Part shown: one piece after another, positions 17,457 through 25,988 of the stretch
How positions within the stretch are numbered: position 1 is the stretch's first letter
Layout: every line of letters starts with the position of its first letter
Assembly (NCBI GenBank): GCA_963816785.1
Contig: CAWFLL010000002.1
Coordinates: 558,001 to 622,000 of the forward strand
Direction: 5' to 3'
From: VRUE01 sp963816785
Lineage (GTDB): Bacteria; Actinomycetota; Thermoleophilia; Solirubrobacterales; 70-9
DNA length: 64,000 nucleotides
Position numbers and translations under genes: made by a program
Notes under the pieces: model-generated
What the model was told of the DNA's origin: nothing
What the model saw: only the letters and a program-made list of their open reading frames with translations
Databases searched by the model: none

Positions 17457-17462
17457 CTCCAT

Positions 17463-19949
17463 GTGAGCGGTTACGAGCCGAAATCGATCGAGGCGAAATG
17501 GCAGCAGGTCTGGGCCGAGGAGAGGACCTGGGAGGTCCCCAACCCAGGCCAGCCCGGGTTCGACGAGTCGAAGCCCAAGTCGTATGTGCTGGAGATGCTG
17601 CCCTACCCCTCGGGGGAGCCGCACGTGGGGCACCTCAAGTGCTACGCGGTCGGCGACGCCATCGCCCACTTTCGGCGCCGCCACGGCTACGAGGTGATCC
17701 ACCCGATGGGCTACGACGCGTTCGGCCTGCCCGCCGAGAACAACGCGATCAAGACCGGGGAGCCGCCGCGCGAGGCGACCGAGCGCTCGATCGAGTCCTT
17801 CCGCCACCAGTTCCGCGAGTGGGGGATCTCGATCGACTGGTCGCGGGAGCTGGGGACGCACACCCCCGAGTACTACCGCTGGACCCAGTGGATCTTCCTG
17901 CGCATGTTCGCGCGCGGCCTCGCCTACCGGGCCGAGGCGCCCGTCCAATGGTGCCCCAAGGACGCGACCGTCCTCGCCAACGAGCAGGTCGTCGACGGGC
18001 GCTGCGAGCGCTGCGGCACCCCGGTCGAGCAGCGCCGGCTCGAGCAGTGGTTCTTCCGCATCACCGAGTACGCCGACCGCCTGCTCGAGGACTTCGACCA
18101 GATCGAGTCCTGGCCCGAGCACGTGGTGACGATGCAGCGCAACTGGATCGGCCGCTCCGACGGGGCGGAGGTCATCTTCCGCTGCGAGGAGCTCGACCTC
18201 GACTTCCCGGTCTTCACCACCCGTCCCGACACCCTCTTCGGCGCGACCTTCTTCGTCCTCGCTCCCGAGCACCCCGAGTTGGAGCGCCTCGTCGCCGGCA
18301 CCCCCGCCGAGGAGGCGGTCCGCGCCTATGTCAACGAGGTCGCCCGCGAGTCGGCGGAGGAGCGCGGCGCCGAGGACCGCGAGAAGACCGGGGTGGCGCT
18401 GGGCCGCAGCGTCATCAACCCCGTCAACGGCGAGGAGATCCCGATGTTCGTCGCCGACTACGTGCTGATGGAGTACGGCACCGGGGCGATCATGGCGGTC
18501 CCCGGCCACGACACCCGCGACTACGAGTTCGCGAGGGCCTTCGACCTGCCGATCAGGCGGGTGATCGAGGGCGTCGACGAGGATGCGGCGCGCGACGACG
18601 ACGGGCTGCCCTATCCCGGGGACGGCGCGATGACCGGCTCCGGAAGGTTCGACGGGAAGGGGAACCGCGAGGCCTACGAGGAGATCGTCGCCTGGCTCGC
18701 CGAAGAGGATCGCGGCCGCTCGGCCGTCAACTACCGCCTCCGCGACTGGCTGGTCTCGCGCCAGCGCTACTGGGGGGCCCCGATCCCGGTCGTCTACTGC
18801 GATCGCTGCGGGATCGTCGCCGTCCCCGACGAGCAGCTTCCGATCGAGCTCCCGGAGATCGAGGACTACGCGCCGCGGGGCCGCAGCCCGCTGGCGGCGG
18901 CCGAGGACTGGGTCGCGACCGAGTGCCCGAGCTGCGGCGGCCCCGCCCGGCGCGAGACCGACACGATGGACACCTTCGTCGACTCCTCCTGGTACTTCAT
19001 CCGCTACCTCGACCCCCACAACGAGGAGGCGGCATGGGACCGCGCCATCGCCGACCACTGGCTCCCGGTCGACCAGTACATCGGCGGGGTCGAGCACGCG
19101 ATCCTCCATCTGATGTACGCGCGCTTCTTCACCAAGGCGCTCGCCGACATGGGCCACCTCGACGTGCAGGAGCCGTTCGCCAACCTCTTCGCGCAGGGGA
19201 TGATCACCCGCGACGGGGCGAAGATGTCGAAGTCGAGGGGCAACACGGTCAGCCCCGCCGAGTACGTCGAGCGCTATGGCGCCGACACCACCCGCACCTA
19301 CATCTGCTTCATGGGCCCGCCGGAGCGGGGCGGTGACTGGTCGGACGAGGGCGTCGAGGGGGTGAACCGGTTCCTGGCGCGGCTCTGGCGGCTATGCGAG
19401 GAGGTCGAGGGCCGGGACGCAGGCGAGGTCGATCCGGCCGCGGCAGCCGAGGCCCGCGAGCTGCTCGCCAAGGCACACTGGGCGATCGACAAGGTGACCC
19501 GTGACTTCCAGCGCGGCTTCCAGTTCAACACCGCGATCGCCGCCGTGATGGAGCTGGTCAACGACGCCTACCGGGTCAAGGACGCGCTCTACGGCGACCC
19601 GGCGGGCGTCGCGGTGGTCAGGTTCGCCACCGCCACCGCGGCCTCGCTGATCTTCCCCTTCGCCCCCCACCTCGGGGCCGAGGTATGGCAGCGGCTCAAC
19701 GGCGGCCGGGTCTGGGAGCAGCCTTGGCCACAGGCCGACCCGGAGCTTCTTGCGAGGGACACCGTGACCTTGGTCGTCCAGGTCAACGGCAAGCTTCGCG
19801 ACCGAATCGAGGCCGCGGCGGAGGCGCCGGAGGCCGAGCTTCTGGCGCTCGCGCGCGAAAGCGAGAAGGTGCGCCGCCACCTCGATGGCAAGGAGGTGGT
19901 GAAGGAGGTGGTGGTCCCCGGGAAGCTGGTCAACCTGGTCGTCCGCTGA
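17463..19949 (+). CDS. leuS: Leucyl-tRNA synthetase
   Basis: LeuRS charges tRNA-Leu and edits mischarged tRNA. The 828-residue protein has the HIGH-type motif in YPSGEPHVGHLKCY (HVGH at 54-57), the CP1 editing domain with TTRPDTLFGATFFVLAPEHP and YGTGAIMAVPGHDTRD, zinc-type cysteines (CDRCG and CPSCGG), EHAILHLMYARFFTKAL, and KMSKSRGN near residue 586. The bacterial C-terminal domain ends LVVQVNGKLRDRI to VVPGKLVNLVVR. The gene is intact. No T-box sequence is visible upstream; a family A repeat and a leaderless promoter occupy the gap. Confidence 0.97.
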   Translation: MSGYEPKSIEAKWQQVWAEERTWEVPNPGQPGFDESKPKSYVLEMLPYPSGEPHVGHLKCYAVGDAIAHFRRRHGYEVIHPMGYDAFGLPAENNAIKTGEPPREATERSIESFRHQFREWGISIDWSRELGTHTPEYYRWTQWIFLRMFARGLAYRAEAPVQWCPKDATVLANEQVVDGRCERCGTPVEQRRLEQWFFRITEYADRLLEDFDQIESWPEHVVTMQRNWIGRSDGAEVIFRCEELDLDFPVFTTRPDTLFGATFFVLAPEHPELERLVAGTPAEEAVRAYVNEVARESAEERGAEDREKTGVALGRSVINPVNGEEIPMFVADYVLMEYGTGAIMAVPGHDTRDYEFARAFDLPIRRVIEGVDEDAARDDDGLPYPGDGAMTGSGRFDGKGNREAYEEIVAWLAEEDRGRSAVNYRLRDWLVSRQRYWGAPIPVVYCDRCGIVAVPDEQLPIELPEIEDYAPRGRSPLAAAEDWVATECPSCGGPARRETDTMDTFVDSSWYFIRYLDPHNEEAAWDRAIADHWLPVDQYIGGVEHAILHLMYARFFTKALADMGHLDVQEPFANLFAQGMITRDGAKMSKSRGNTVSPAEYVERYGADTTRTYICFMGPPERGGDWSDEGVEGVNRFLARLWRLCEEVEGRDAGEVDPAAAAEARELLAKAHWAIDKVTRDFQRGFQFNTAIAAVMELVNDAYRVKDALYGDPAGVAVVRFATATAASLIFPFAPHLGAEVWQRLNGGRVWEQPWPQADPELLARDTVTLVVQVNGKLRDRIEAAAEAPEAELLALARESEKVRRHLDGKEVVKEVVVPGKLVNLVVR

Positions 19950-19954
19950 AGCGG

Positions 19955-19976
19955 AACAGCCTCGGCGCTGTTTTCT
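19955..19976 (+). terminator. Hairpin with short T run after leuS
   Basis: AACAGC / GCTGTT forms a 6-bp stem around CTCGGC, followed by TTCTGG, six bases after the leuS stop. It is a weak intrinsic terminator. Confidence 0.4.
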
Positions 19977-19993
19977 GGTACAAGTCGCGCCGG

Positions 19994-20392
19994 ATGCTCG
20001 TCAGGCGGCTCGAGGAAGCTCCCGTTGAGGAGTGGCACCGGCTCAGGTCCCACGTGCTCATGGATGCCGGGGAAATGGGCTCGCGCAACATGTCCGTGAC
20101 CTGGCTCGAGATCCCCGCCGGGGCCAGGCAGGAGCTTCACTCTCACGAGGAGGCCGAGCAGGCCTACATCGTGGTCAGAGGGGCGGGAGCGATGTCGGTC
20201 GCCGGTGACACCCAGCGGGTCGGGGAGGGCGACCTGATCCTGGTTCCGCCGGCCACCGATCACTCGATCGCCAACGACGGCGACGCCCCCTTTGCCTGCG
20301 TCTCGGTCCAGTCGCCGCCGGTAGCGGTCGCCGAGCTTTACGGCGAGCAACTGGCCGAGGTCGCCGGCTACGACGACGACGAAGAGCCGTAG
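19994..20392 (+). CDS. Cupin-domain protein
   Basis: The 132-residue product starts MLVRRLEEAPVEEWHRLRS and folds as a single cupin. Metal-binding motif 1 is in ARQELHSHEEAEQAYIVVRGAG (HxH, then E), and motif 2 is in GEGDLILVPPATDHSIANDGD (PxxxxH). Such small cupins bind a metal and act as isomerases, dioxygenases or sensors, and the substrate cannot be read from sequence. A frame open far upstream overlaps leuS, but the cupin homology and the gap after the leuS terminator favour ATG 19994. A loose TACAAGT stands 8 bases before it. Confidence 0.8.
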   Translation: MLVRRLEEAPVEEWHRLRSHVLMDAGEMGSRNMSVTWLEIPAGARQELHSHEEAEQAYIVVRGAGAMSVAGDTQRVGEGDLILVPPATDHSIANDGDAPFACVSVQSPPVAVAELYGEQLAEVAGYDDDEEP

Positions 20393-20448
20393 CCGAAATT
20401 TTTGTCTGAGCGCACCACGCGTGCGCGAAGGCACCGGACGCTTGGCTC

Positions 20449-21033
20449 GTGCCCGAGCTGAGCAGGCCCCAGCTGATCGTCTACGGCGCGGTAGCCATCG
20501 CCCTGCTGCTCGTCGGGGCGAGGGCGATCCGGGCCGACGGAGGCGCCGGCACCACCGAGGCCGGGGTCGCGAGCGCGGCCAGCGGACCGGCTGACTTCAG
20601 CGTCGGGAGCGGCGGCGGCGACATCGTCGTCGACGTCGCCGGCGCGGTTCGCCGGCCCGGCGTGTACAGGATGCCGGCTGGCGCCCGGGTGGTGGACGCG
20701 GTCGAACGTGCCGGTGGCGCGGCGGCGGGGGCGATGCTGGAAGCGGTCAACCGCGCCGCCCGTCTCACCGATGGCCAACAGGTCGTGGTGCCCGAGCGCG
20801 GCGCAACGAATTCTGCCGCGGCGGGGACCGCCGCCGCAAGCGGGCCGATCGGCCTCGGTGCGGCGACCGTCGAGCAGCTCGAAACCATCGACGGCATCGG
20901 CCCGGTGACGGCGCAGAAGATCGTCGAATACCGCGATCAGCAGGGCGGCCTGGCATCGGTCGAGCAGCTCGATGAGGTGAGCGGGATCGGGCCGGCGACG
21001 ATGGAGTCGCTGCGAGCCCGCCTCCAGCCCTGA
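20449..21033 (+). CDS. comEA: Competence protein ComEA, DNA receptor
   Basis: ComEA binds incoming double-stranded DNA at the cell surface during transformation. The GTG-started 194-residue protein has one N-terminal membrane anchor (LIVYGAVAIALLLVGARAI), an SLBB domain (VVDVAGAVRRPGVYRMPAGARVVDAV), and a C-terminal helix-hairpin-helix pair (TVEQLETIDGIGPVTAQKIVEYR and SVEQLDEVSGIGPATMESLRARL). comEC follows six bases later. Together they indicate DNA-uptake machinery, although pilus genes are not in this window. Confidence 0.92.
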   Translation: MPELSRPQLIVYGAVAIALLLVGARAIRADGGAGTTEAGVASAASGPADFSVGSGGGDIVVDVAGAVRRPGVYRMPAGARVVDAVERAGGAAAGAMLEAVNRAARLTDGQQVVVPERGATNSAAAGTAAASGPIGLGAATVEQLETIDGIGPVTAQKIVEYRDQQGGLASVEQLDEVSGIGPATMESLRARLQP

Positions 21034-21039
21034 GGCCGG

Positions 21040-22988
21040 GTGGGCAGCGGCCGCCCGCCATTGCTCCTGCTGCTCGGTGTGGCGGCGGTCGTCGCCCTCT
21101 CGCTGGCCCACGCCGCGGAGATCGGCGAGCGCGCCGAGGCGGCCCTGGGGAGGGGCATGCCGGCGCGCGAGGAGGCGCTGGCGCGGGGGTTCGTGCTCGG
21201 GCAGGACGACCGGGTCGACCCGCGGACGGTCGAGGACTTCCGCCGTTCCGGCCTCAGCCACCTGCTCGCGGTCTCCGGCCAGAACGTGGCGCTGCTCGCG
21301 CTGCTGGCGATGCCCCTGCTGGGGGCGCTCGGGATCCCGCTCCGCGCCCGCCTCGTCTGGATCCTGGCCCTGATCGCCGTCTACGTGCCGCTGACGGGCG
21401 CGGGGCCCTCGATCCAGCGGGCCGGCGTGATGGGAGCGCTCTCGGTGCTCGCGACTCTCGCCGGCCGGCGGGCCTCGCGCCTCTACGCATTGGCGCTGGC
21501 GGCGCTCGTCACCCTCGCGGTCGAGCCGCGGATCACGGCCGACGTCGGATGGCAGCTGAGCTTCGCCGCGGTGCTCGGGATCCTCCTGCTGGCGGCGCCG
21601 CTGCGGAGGCCGATCGCGGCCCGGATCGGGTCGCGGGGGCTGCCCGGCACGCTCGCCGAGGGCGCGGCGCTGACGATCGCGGCGACGCTCGCCACCGCGC
21701 CGCTGATCGCCTTTCACTTCGGCGCGGTCTCGACGACGACCCTCCTCGCCAACCTGCTCGCCCTGCCCGCGGTGGCGCCCTCGATGTGGCTGGGGATGCT
21801 CGCCGCCGCGGCGGGTCAGGTGCCGGGCTTCCCGGTCGAGCCGATCAACGCCCTGAACGCGCTGCTGCTCGCCTACATCGCCCAGGTGGCGGCCTGGTGC
21901 GGGCGGCCGGGGTGGGCCTACCTGGAGGTGCGGATCGGCGGCGGCGGGTTGCTCGCCTCCTATGCGGCGATAGCGGTTGGCACCGTCGCCGTCGGCAGCT
22001 GGCGCCGCAAGCGCCGCCTCGCCGCCCTCCGCGCCCCTCGCCTGAGGGCCGATGGGCCGAAAACGGGACGCATAGTCCCGTTTTCGGCCCATCGGCGGGT
22101 GTGGCGGTGGGTTGGGCCTGCTGTCGCCCTAGGGTGCGTCGCGCTCACGCTGGCCTGGACGGCGGCCGGCGAGGGCGGGGCGAGCGCCAAGGGGCCAGTC
22201 GTCGGCCTGCGGGTCTCGGTGCTCGACGTCGGCCAGGGCGACGCAATCCTGCTGCAGCCGGCCGCAGCGCCGGCGGTTCTCGTCGACACCGGCCCCGCGG
22301 GCGACGGGATCGCGACGAAGCTGCGGGCTGCAGGGGTCGAGCGGCTCGGCGCCACGATCCTCACCCACGACCAGTCCGACCACGTCGGCGCCGCCGCCGA
22401 GCTACTCGGGTCGATCCCCGTCGACCGGGTCCTCTACGCCGTGCTGGGGCGAGACTCTCTTGATCTCGCCCGCGCCTCCGGGGCAGCTCTCCGCCGCATC
22501 GCCGCGGGATCGGAGGTCCGCTCCGGCGGCCTTCGGCTCGAAGTGCTGTGGCCGCCGCCGGAGCTCCTCGACGGCACCCACGCCGGGGAGGACCCGAACC
22601 GCTCGCCCTGGTCGCGGTCGCCCGCTGGCGGCACTTCTCGCTGCTCCTCAGCGCCGACGCCGAGGCGGAGGCGGTGCCGCTCGACCCCGGTCCGATCGAT
22701 GTGCTGAAGGTCGCCCACCACGGCAGCGTCGACGCCGGGCTCGATCAGCTGTTGGATCGGACGCGGCCGCGGCTGGCGCTGATCTCGGTCGGAGACGACA
22801 ACCCCTATGGACACCCGACGGCGTCCACCCTCGCGACCCTCGCCGCGCACGGCGTTCGCACCCTTCGCACCGACCGCGACGGCACCATCATCCTCGATAT
22901 CCGCGGGGCCGAGGGAGGCGTCCCCACGGGCGGATACCGGAGCGAGCGGACGACGAGCCCGGCCGGGGGATCTCATAGACTCAGTTGA
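21040..22988 (+). CDS. comEC: Competence protein ComEC/Rec2, DNA channel (one apparent frameshift)
   Basis: ComEC forms the membrane channel that takes single-stranded DNA into the cell. The N-terminal part has the competence domain (LLAVSGQNVALLALLAMPLL, GAGPSIQRAGVMGALSVLATL) and about ten membrane segments. The C-terminal metallo-beta-lactamase domain shows VLDVGQGDAILLQ, THDQSDHVGAAAELL and VLKVAHHGSVDAG. A one-base loss near 22602 (CGCTCG for CGCCTCG) breaks the frame; correcting it gives LALVAVARWRHFSLLLSADAE and an end at TGA 22986-22988, which overlaps holA. A 22-bp perfect inverted repeat lies in the coding sequence at 22048-22096. The GTG start is six bases after comEA. Confidence 0.9.
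22048..22096. repeat. Perfect 22-bp inverted repeat inside comEC
   Basis: Arms 22048-22069 and 22075-22096 are exact reverse complements around a 5-base spacer GCATA. The arm contains GGGCCGAAAACGGGAC. It is in frame and codes for a stretch including GPKTGRIVPFSAHRR, between the last membrane segments and the metallo-beta-lactamase domain. Confidence 0.85.
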
Positions 22989-23973
22989 TGGCCGAGATGC
23001 GCTCTCTGTACCTGATCGCCGGCACCGACGGGCGAAGATCGACGCGACGCGGGCGCGTCTGCGCGCGCGAGCCGAGCGGGAAGGCGGGGCGGCCGCGCTC
23101 GAGGTCTTCGAGGCCCCGCGAGGGCGCGCGGCGCCCCCGACCACGAGGCGCTGCTTGACCGCGATCCCGGCGATGTCGCTGACCGAGTCGCGCCGCTACC
23201 TGCTCGCCGACGGCGTCGAGCGCTGGCGCGACCGCCAGCTCGACGCGGTGGCGGCGGCGCTCGCCGAGCTGCCGCCCGACCTGACCGTGGTCCTGATCGC
23301 CCGTGTCGAAGGCGCCCGCGAAGCTGGCGCGGGCGGTCGAGGCCGCCGAGGGCGAGGTCCACGAGTTCGAGGCGCCGCGGGCGAGGGACGATGCCGCGCG
23401 CCCTGGTCGCCGAGGCGAAGCGCCTCGGCTTCCGCCTCGAGCCCGAGGCGGCGCGGATGCCTGGTCGAGCGGATGGGGCGCCAACCCGGTCCGCCTCCAC
23501 AACGAGCTCGAGCGCCTCGCGCTCTGGGCGGGAGAGAGCGGAGAGGTGACGGCCGACGACCTCGACGCGATGGTCGCCGACACCTCCGAGGCGATCGTCT
23601 GGTCGCTCTCCGACGCGCTGCAGGAGCGCGACCCGGCAGGCGCCCTTCGGATCGCCGAGCGGCTGATCTCCCAGGGCGAGAACGTCACCGGGATGATCTA
23701 CGGGCTGGCGTCCCGCCTCCGCAAGGCCTGCAGCGCCGCCGCGCAGCTCGAGGAGGGGGTTCCCGCCAAGCAGGTGGAATCCGGGCTCGGCATGCACCCT
23801 TACGCCGCGAAGCAGCTCGTCCGCCGGCTCGGCGAGGCGAGCGCCGAGACCTCCGCGACGCGACGATCGCCCTCGCCGACCTCGAGGTCTGGTGCCGCGG
23901 CGGCGCCGACTACGGCGACGAGCTGGCGCTGACCCTCGCGCTGAGGCGGGCGGCGTCGGGCTCCGCCGTCTGA
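22988..23973 (+). CDS. holA: DNA polymerase III delta subunit (several apparent frameshifts)
   Basis: HolA is the clamp-loader subunit that opens the beta clamp. ATG 22988 overlaps the comEC stop. The blocks are MAEMRSLYLIAGTDG, then SLTESRRYLLADGVERW, LPPDLTVVLIAR, KAPAKLARAVEAAEGEVHEFEAP, RALVAEAKRLGFRLEPEAARML and VRLHNELERLALWAGESGEVTADDLDAMVADTSEAIVWSLSDAL. The end is RDATIALADLEVWCRGG to ALRRAASGSAV. These need frame changes near 23028, 23130, 23305, 23385, 23455, 23485 and 23855. Reassembled, they make one HolA of about 325 residues. The stop TGA 23971-23973 abuts the stop of rpsT on the other strand with no gap. Confidence 0.82.
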
Positions 23974-24234
23974 CTACTTGCCGGCGGCGATGCGGGCGGC
24001 TCTCGACTTCTTGCGGGCGCCGGTGTTCTTGTGCAGCGCGCCCTTCTGCACGGCCTTGTCGATTCGCGAGACGAGCAGCGGTGCTCGGTCTGCGATCGCG
24101 TCGGCGTCGCCACCCTCGATGGCGCTCTCGAGGCGGCGGAAGTGGGTCTTGACCGTGCTCGTCAGCAGCCGGTTCTCGGTTCGCTCGCGCTCGCTGCGTA
24201 GGATCCGCTTCTTCTGTGAGGCTATGTTGGCCAT
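23974..24234 (-). CDS. rpsT: Small ribosomal subunit protein bS20
   Basis: bS20 binds 16S rRNA early in 30S assembly. The 86-residue product MANIASQKKRILRSERERTENRLLTS to RAARIAAGK is a typical basic three-helix bS20 of normal length. It is convergent with holA and its stop codon touches the holA stop. Upstream, a TATAGT box (24282-24287, minus strand) would give a leader of about 40 bases that contains a small hairpin (GTGCC / GGCAC around 24242-24257). In other bacteria bS20 controls its own translation through the leader, but I see no conserved motif that proves this here. Confidence 0.96.
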   Translation of the reverse strand: MANIASQKKRILRSERERTENRLLTSTVKTHFRRLESAIEGGDADAIADRAPLLVSRIDKAVQKGALHKNTGARKKSRAARIAAGK

Positions 24235-24281
24235 GAGTCGTGTGCCTGAGACGGCACGAGGCCGGCTCCGGGCGGCCGCCG

Positions 24282-24287
24282 ACTATA
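24282..24287 (-). promoter_or_regulatory. Predicted -10 box (TATAGT) for rpsT
   Basis: Read on the minus strand, TATAGT lies 47 bases before the rpsT ATG. Unlike many genes here it leaves a real 5' leader. Confidence 0.4.
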
Positions 24288-24303
24288 GCGACTGAGACCC
24301 AGC

Positions 24304-25988
24304 TTGGAGACGCCCAAGACAGCCGACACACCAGACCGCGAGGACGCCGCGGTCGCCTCCGACGCGGCCGTGCGGGCCGCCGAGGCCTTCGATCCTGGCG
24401 AGGAACCGAGCGCCGAGCCGGCTCCGGGCCGTCAGGCCGGCCGCATCGCCCGCTCGACCGCCTTCTTCTCGGTCGCGACCGCCGCCTCGCGGGTCGCCGG
24501 CCTCGTGCGCGAGATCGTCGCCGCCGGCTACTACGGCGTCAGCGGGCCGATGTCGGCCTTCACGATCGCCTTCCAGGTGCCGAACCTGGTCCGCAGCCCT
24601 GTTCGCCGACGCGGCGCTGCAGCCCGCCTTCGTCCCGATCTTCACCGAGCAGCTCGAGAAGAAGAACTACCGCGAGGCCTTCCGCCTCGCCTCGACCCTG
24701 CTGCTGCTCGTGACCCTCGTGCTCGGCGCGATCACGGCGCTCTTCGTGCTGCTCGCGCCGGTCGTCATGCCGCTCTTCGCGCCCGGCTTCTCAGGGCGAG
24801 ATCCTCGACCTGACGGTCACCCTCTCCCAGGTCCTCTTCCCGATCCTGATCCTGCTCGGGGTCAGCGGCGTCGTCGTCGGCATCCTCAACAGCTACGACC
24901 GCTTCGGCGCCTTCGCGATCGCGCCGTTCTTCTGGAACGTGACGATCATCCTCGTGCTCGTCGTCGCTCGCGCCGATGCTTCGAGGGCCAGGACCGGATC
25001 TACGCCTACGCGATCGGCATCCTCGCCGGCACCCTGGTCCAGCTGCTGATCCCCGTCTTCGACCTGCGCAACACGCCGTTCAAGTTCGGCTGGAGCTTCG
25101 ACTGGCGCAACCGCGACGTGCGCCGCGTCCTGCTGCTGATGCTGCCGGTGACGATCAGCCTCGGCCTGATCAACTTCAACCTGCTGATCAACAGCCTCTT
25201 CGGCAGCCTCGTCAGCGACGAGGCGCCGGCGGCGATCGACAAGGCGTTCCGGATCTACCAGCTGCCGCAGGGGATCTTCTCGGTGGCGATCGCGACGGTG
25301 CTCTTCCCGACCCTGGCCCGCTTCGCCGCCCGCGGGGCGAGCACGACAACCTGCGGGCGACGATGGCGAACGGGATGCGGCAGATCCTCTTCGTCCTGAT
25401 CCCGGCCGCGGCCGCGGTCCTCGTCCTCTCCGAACCGATGATCCGGCTCGTCTACCAGCGCGGCGAGTTCACCCCGGAGCAGACGACGCTGGTCGCGACG
25501 GCGCTCTTCTGGTTCGCCTTCTCGCTGCCGACCAACGGCCTCTTCCTGCTCCTCACGCGGACCTTCTTCAGCCTCCAGCGGCCCTGGGTGCCGACCGCGA
25601 TCGCCGCCGGCAACCTGGCGGTGACGGCGCTCGCGGCGCTCGCCCTCTACCACCTCGGGGTCGGCGGGATCGTCGCCGCGACGGCGATCGCGACCGCCGC
25701 CAGCGTCGTCGCCCAGTGCGTGATCCTGCGCGGCCTCCTCGACGGGCTCGAGCTCGGGCCGCCTGCTCGACGCCGCGCGTCCGGATCTCGCTCGCCGCGG
25801 CGGCCCTCGCCGCGGTCAGCTTCGGCGTCTGGGACGTGCTCGACGACGCCCTCGGGCGCGGCCTCGTCGGCCAGATCGTCTCGCTCGGCACGGCGCTGGC
25901 GCTCGGCGGCCTCGTCTACCTCGGCGCCGCGAGGCTGCTGCGGATCGCCGAGCTCGAGCAGATCGTGCGGCTCGTGCGCCGCCGCTAG
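24304..25988 (+). CDS. murJ: Lipid II flippase MurJ/MviN (several apparent frameshifts)
   Basis: MurJ moves lipid II across the membrane. The TTG start at 24304 begins a 55-residue polar N-terminal extension. The MOP-superfamily core then reads ARSTAFFSVATAASRVAGLVREIVAAGYYG, FADAALQPAFVPIFTEQLEKK, QVLFPILILLGVSGVVVGILNSYDRFG, IDKAFRIYQLPQGIFSVAIATVLFPTLARFA and RLVYQRGEFTPEQTTLVATAL. Breaks near 24600, 24797, 24970, 25345, 25757 and 25785 need one-base corrections; several follow C or G runs. The reconstructed protein is about 560 residues and ends at TAG 25986-25988. It lies opposite rpsT, head to head. Confidence 0.85.

Noticed and set aside
17350..17462. T-box or tRNA-sensing leader before leuS
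   Set aside because: No specifier loop or AGGGUGG-type T-box sequence is present, and the predicted transcript starts at the leuS GTG.
17426..19336. A 636-codon plus-strand frame starting MMLARWFF
   Set aside because: It lies in another frame of leuS and is almost pure Arg/Gly/Pro/Ala; leuS is complete in its own frame.
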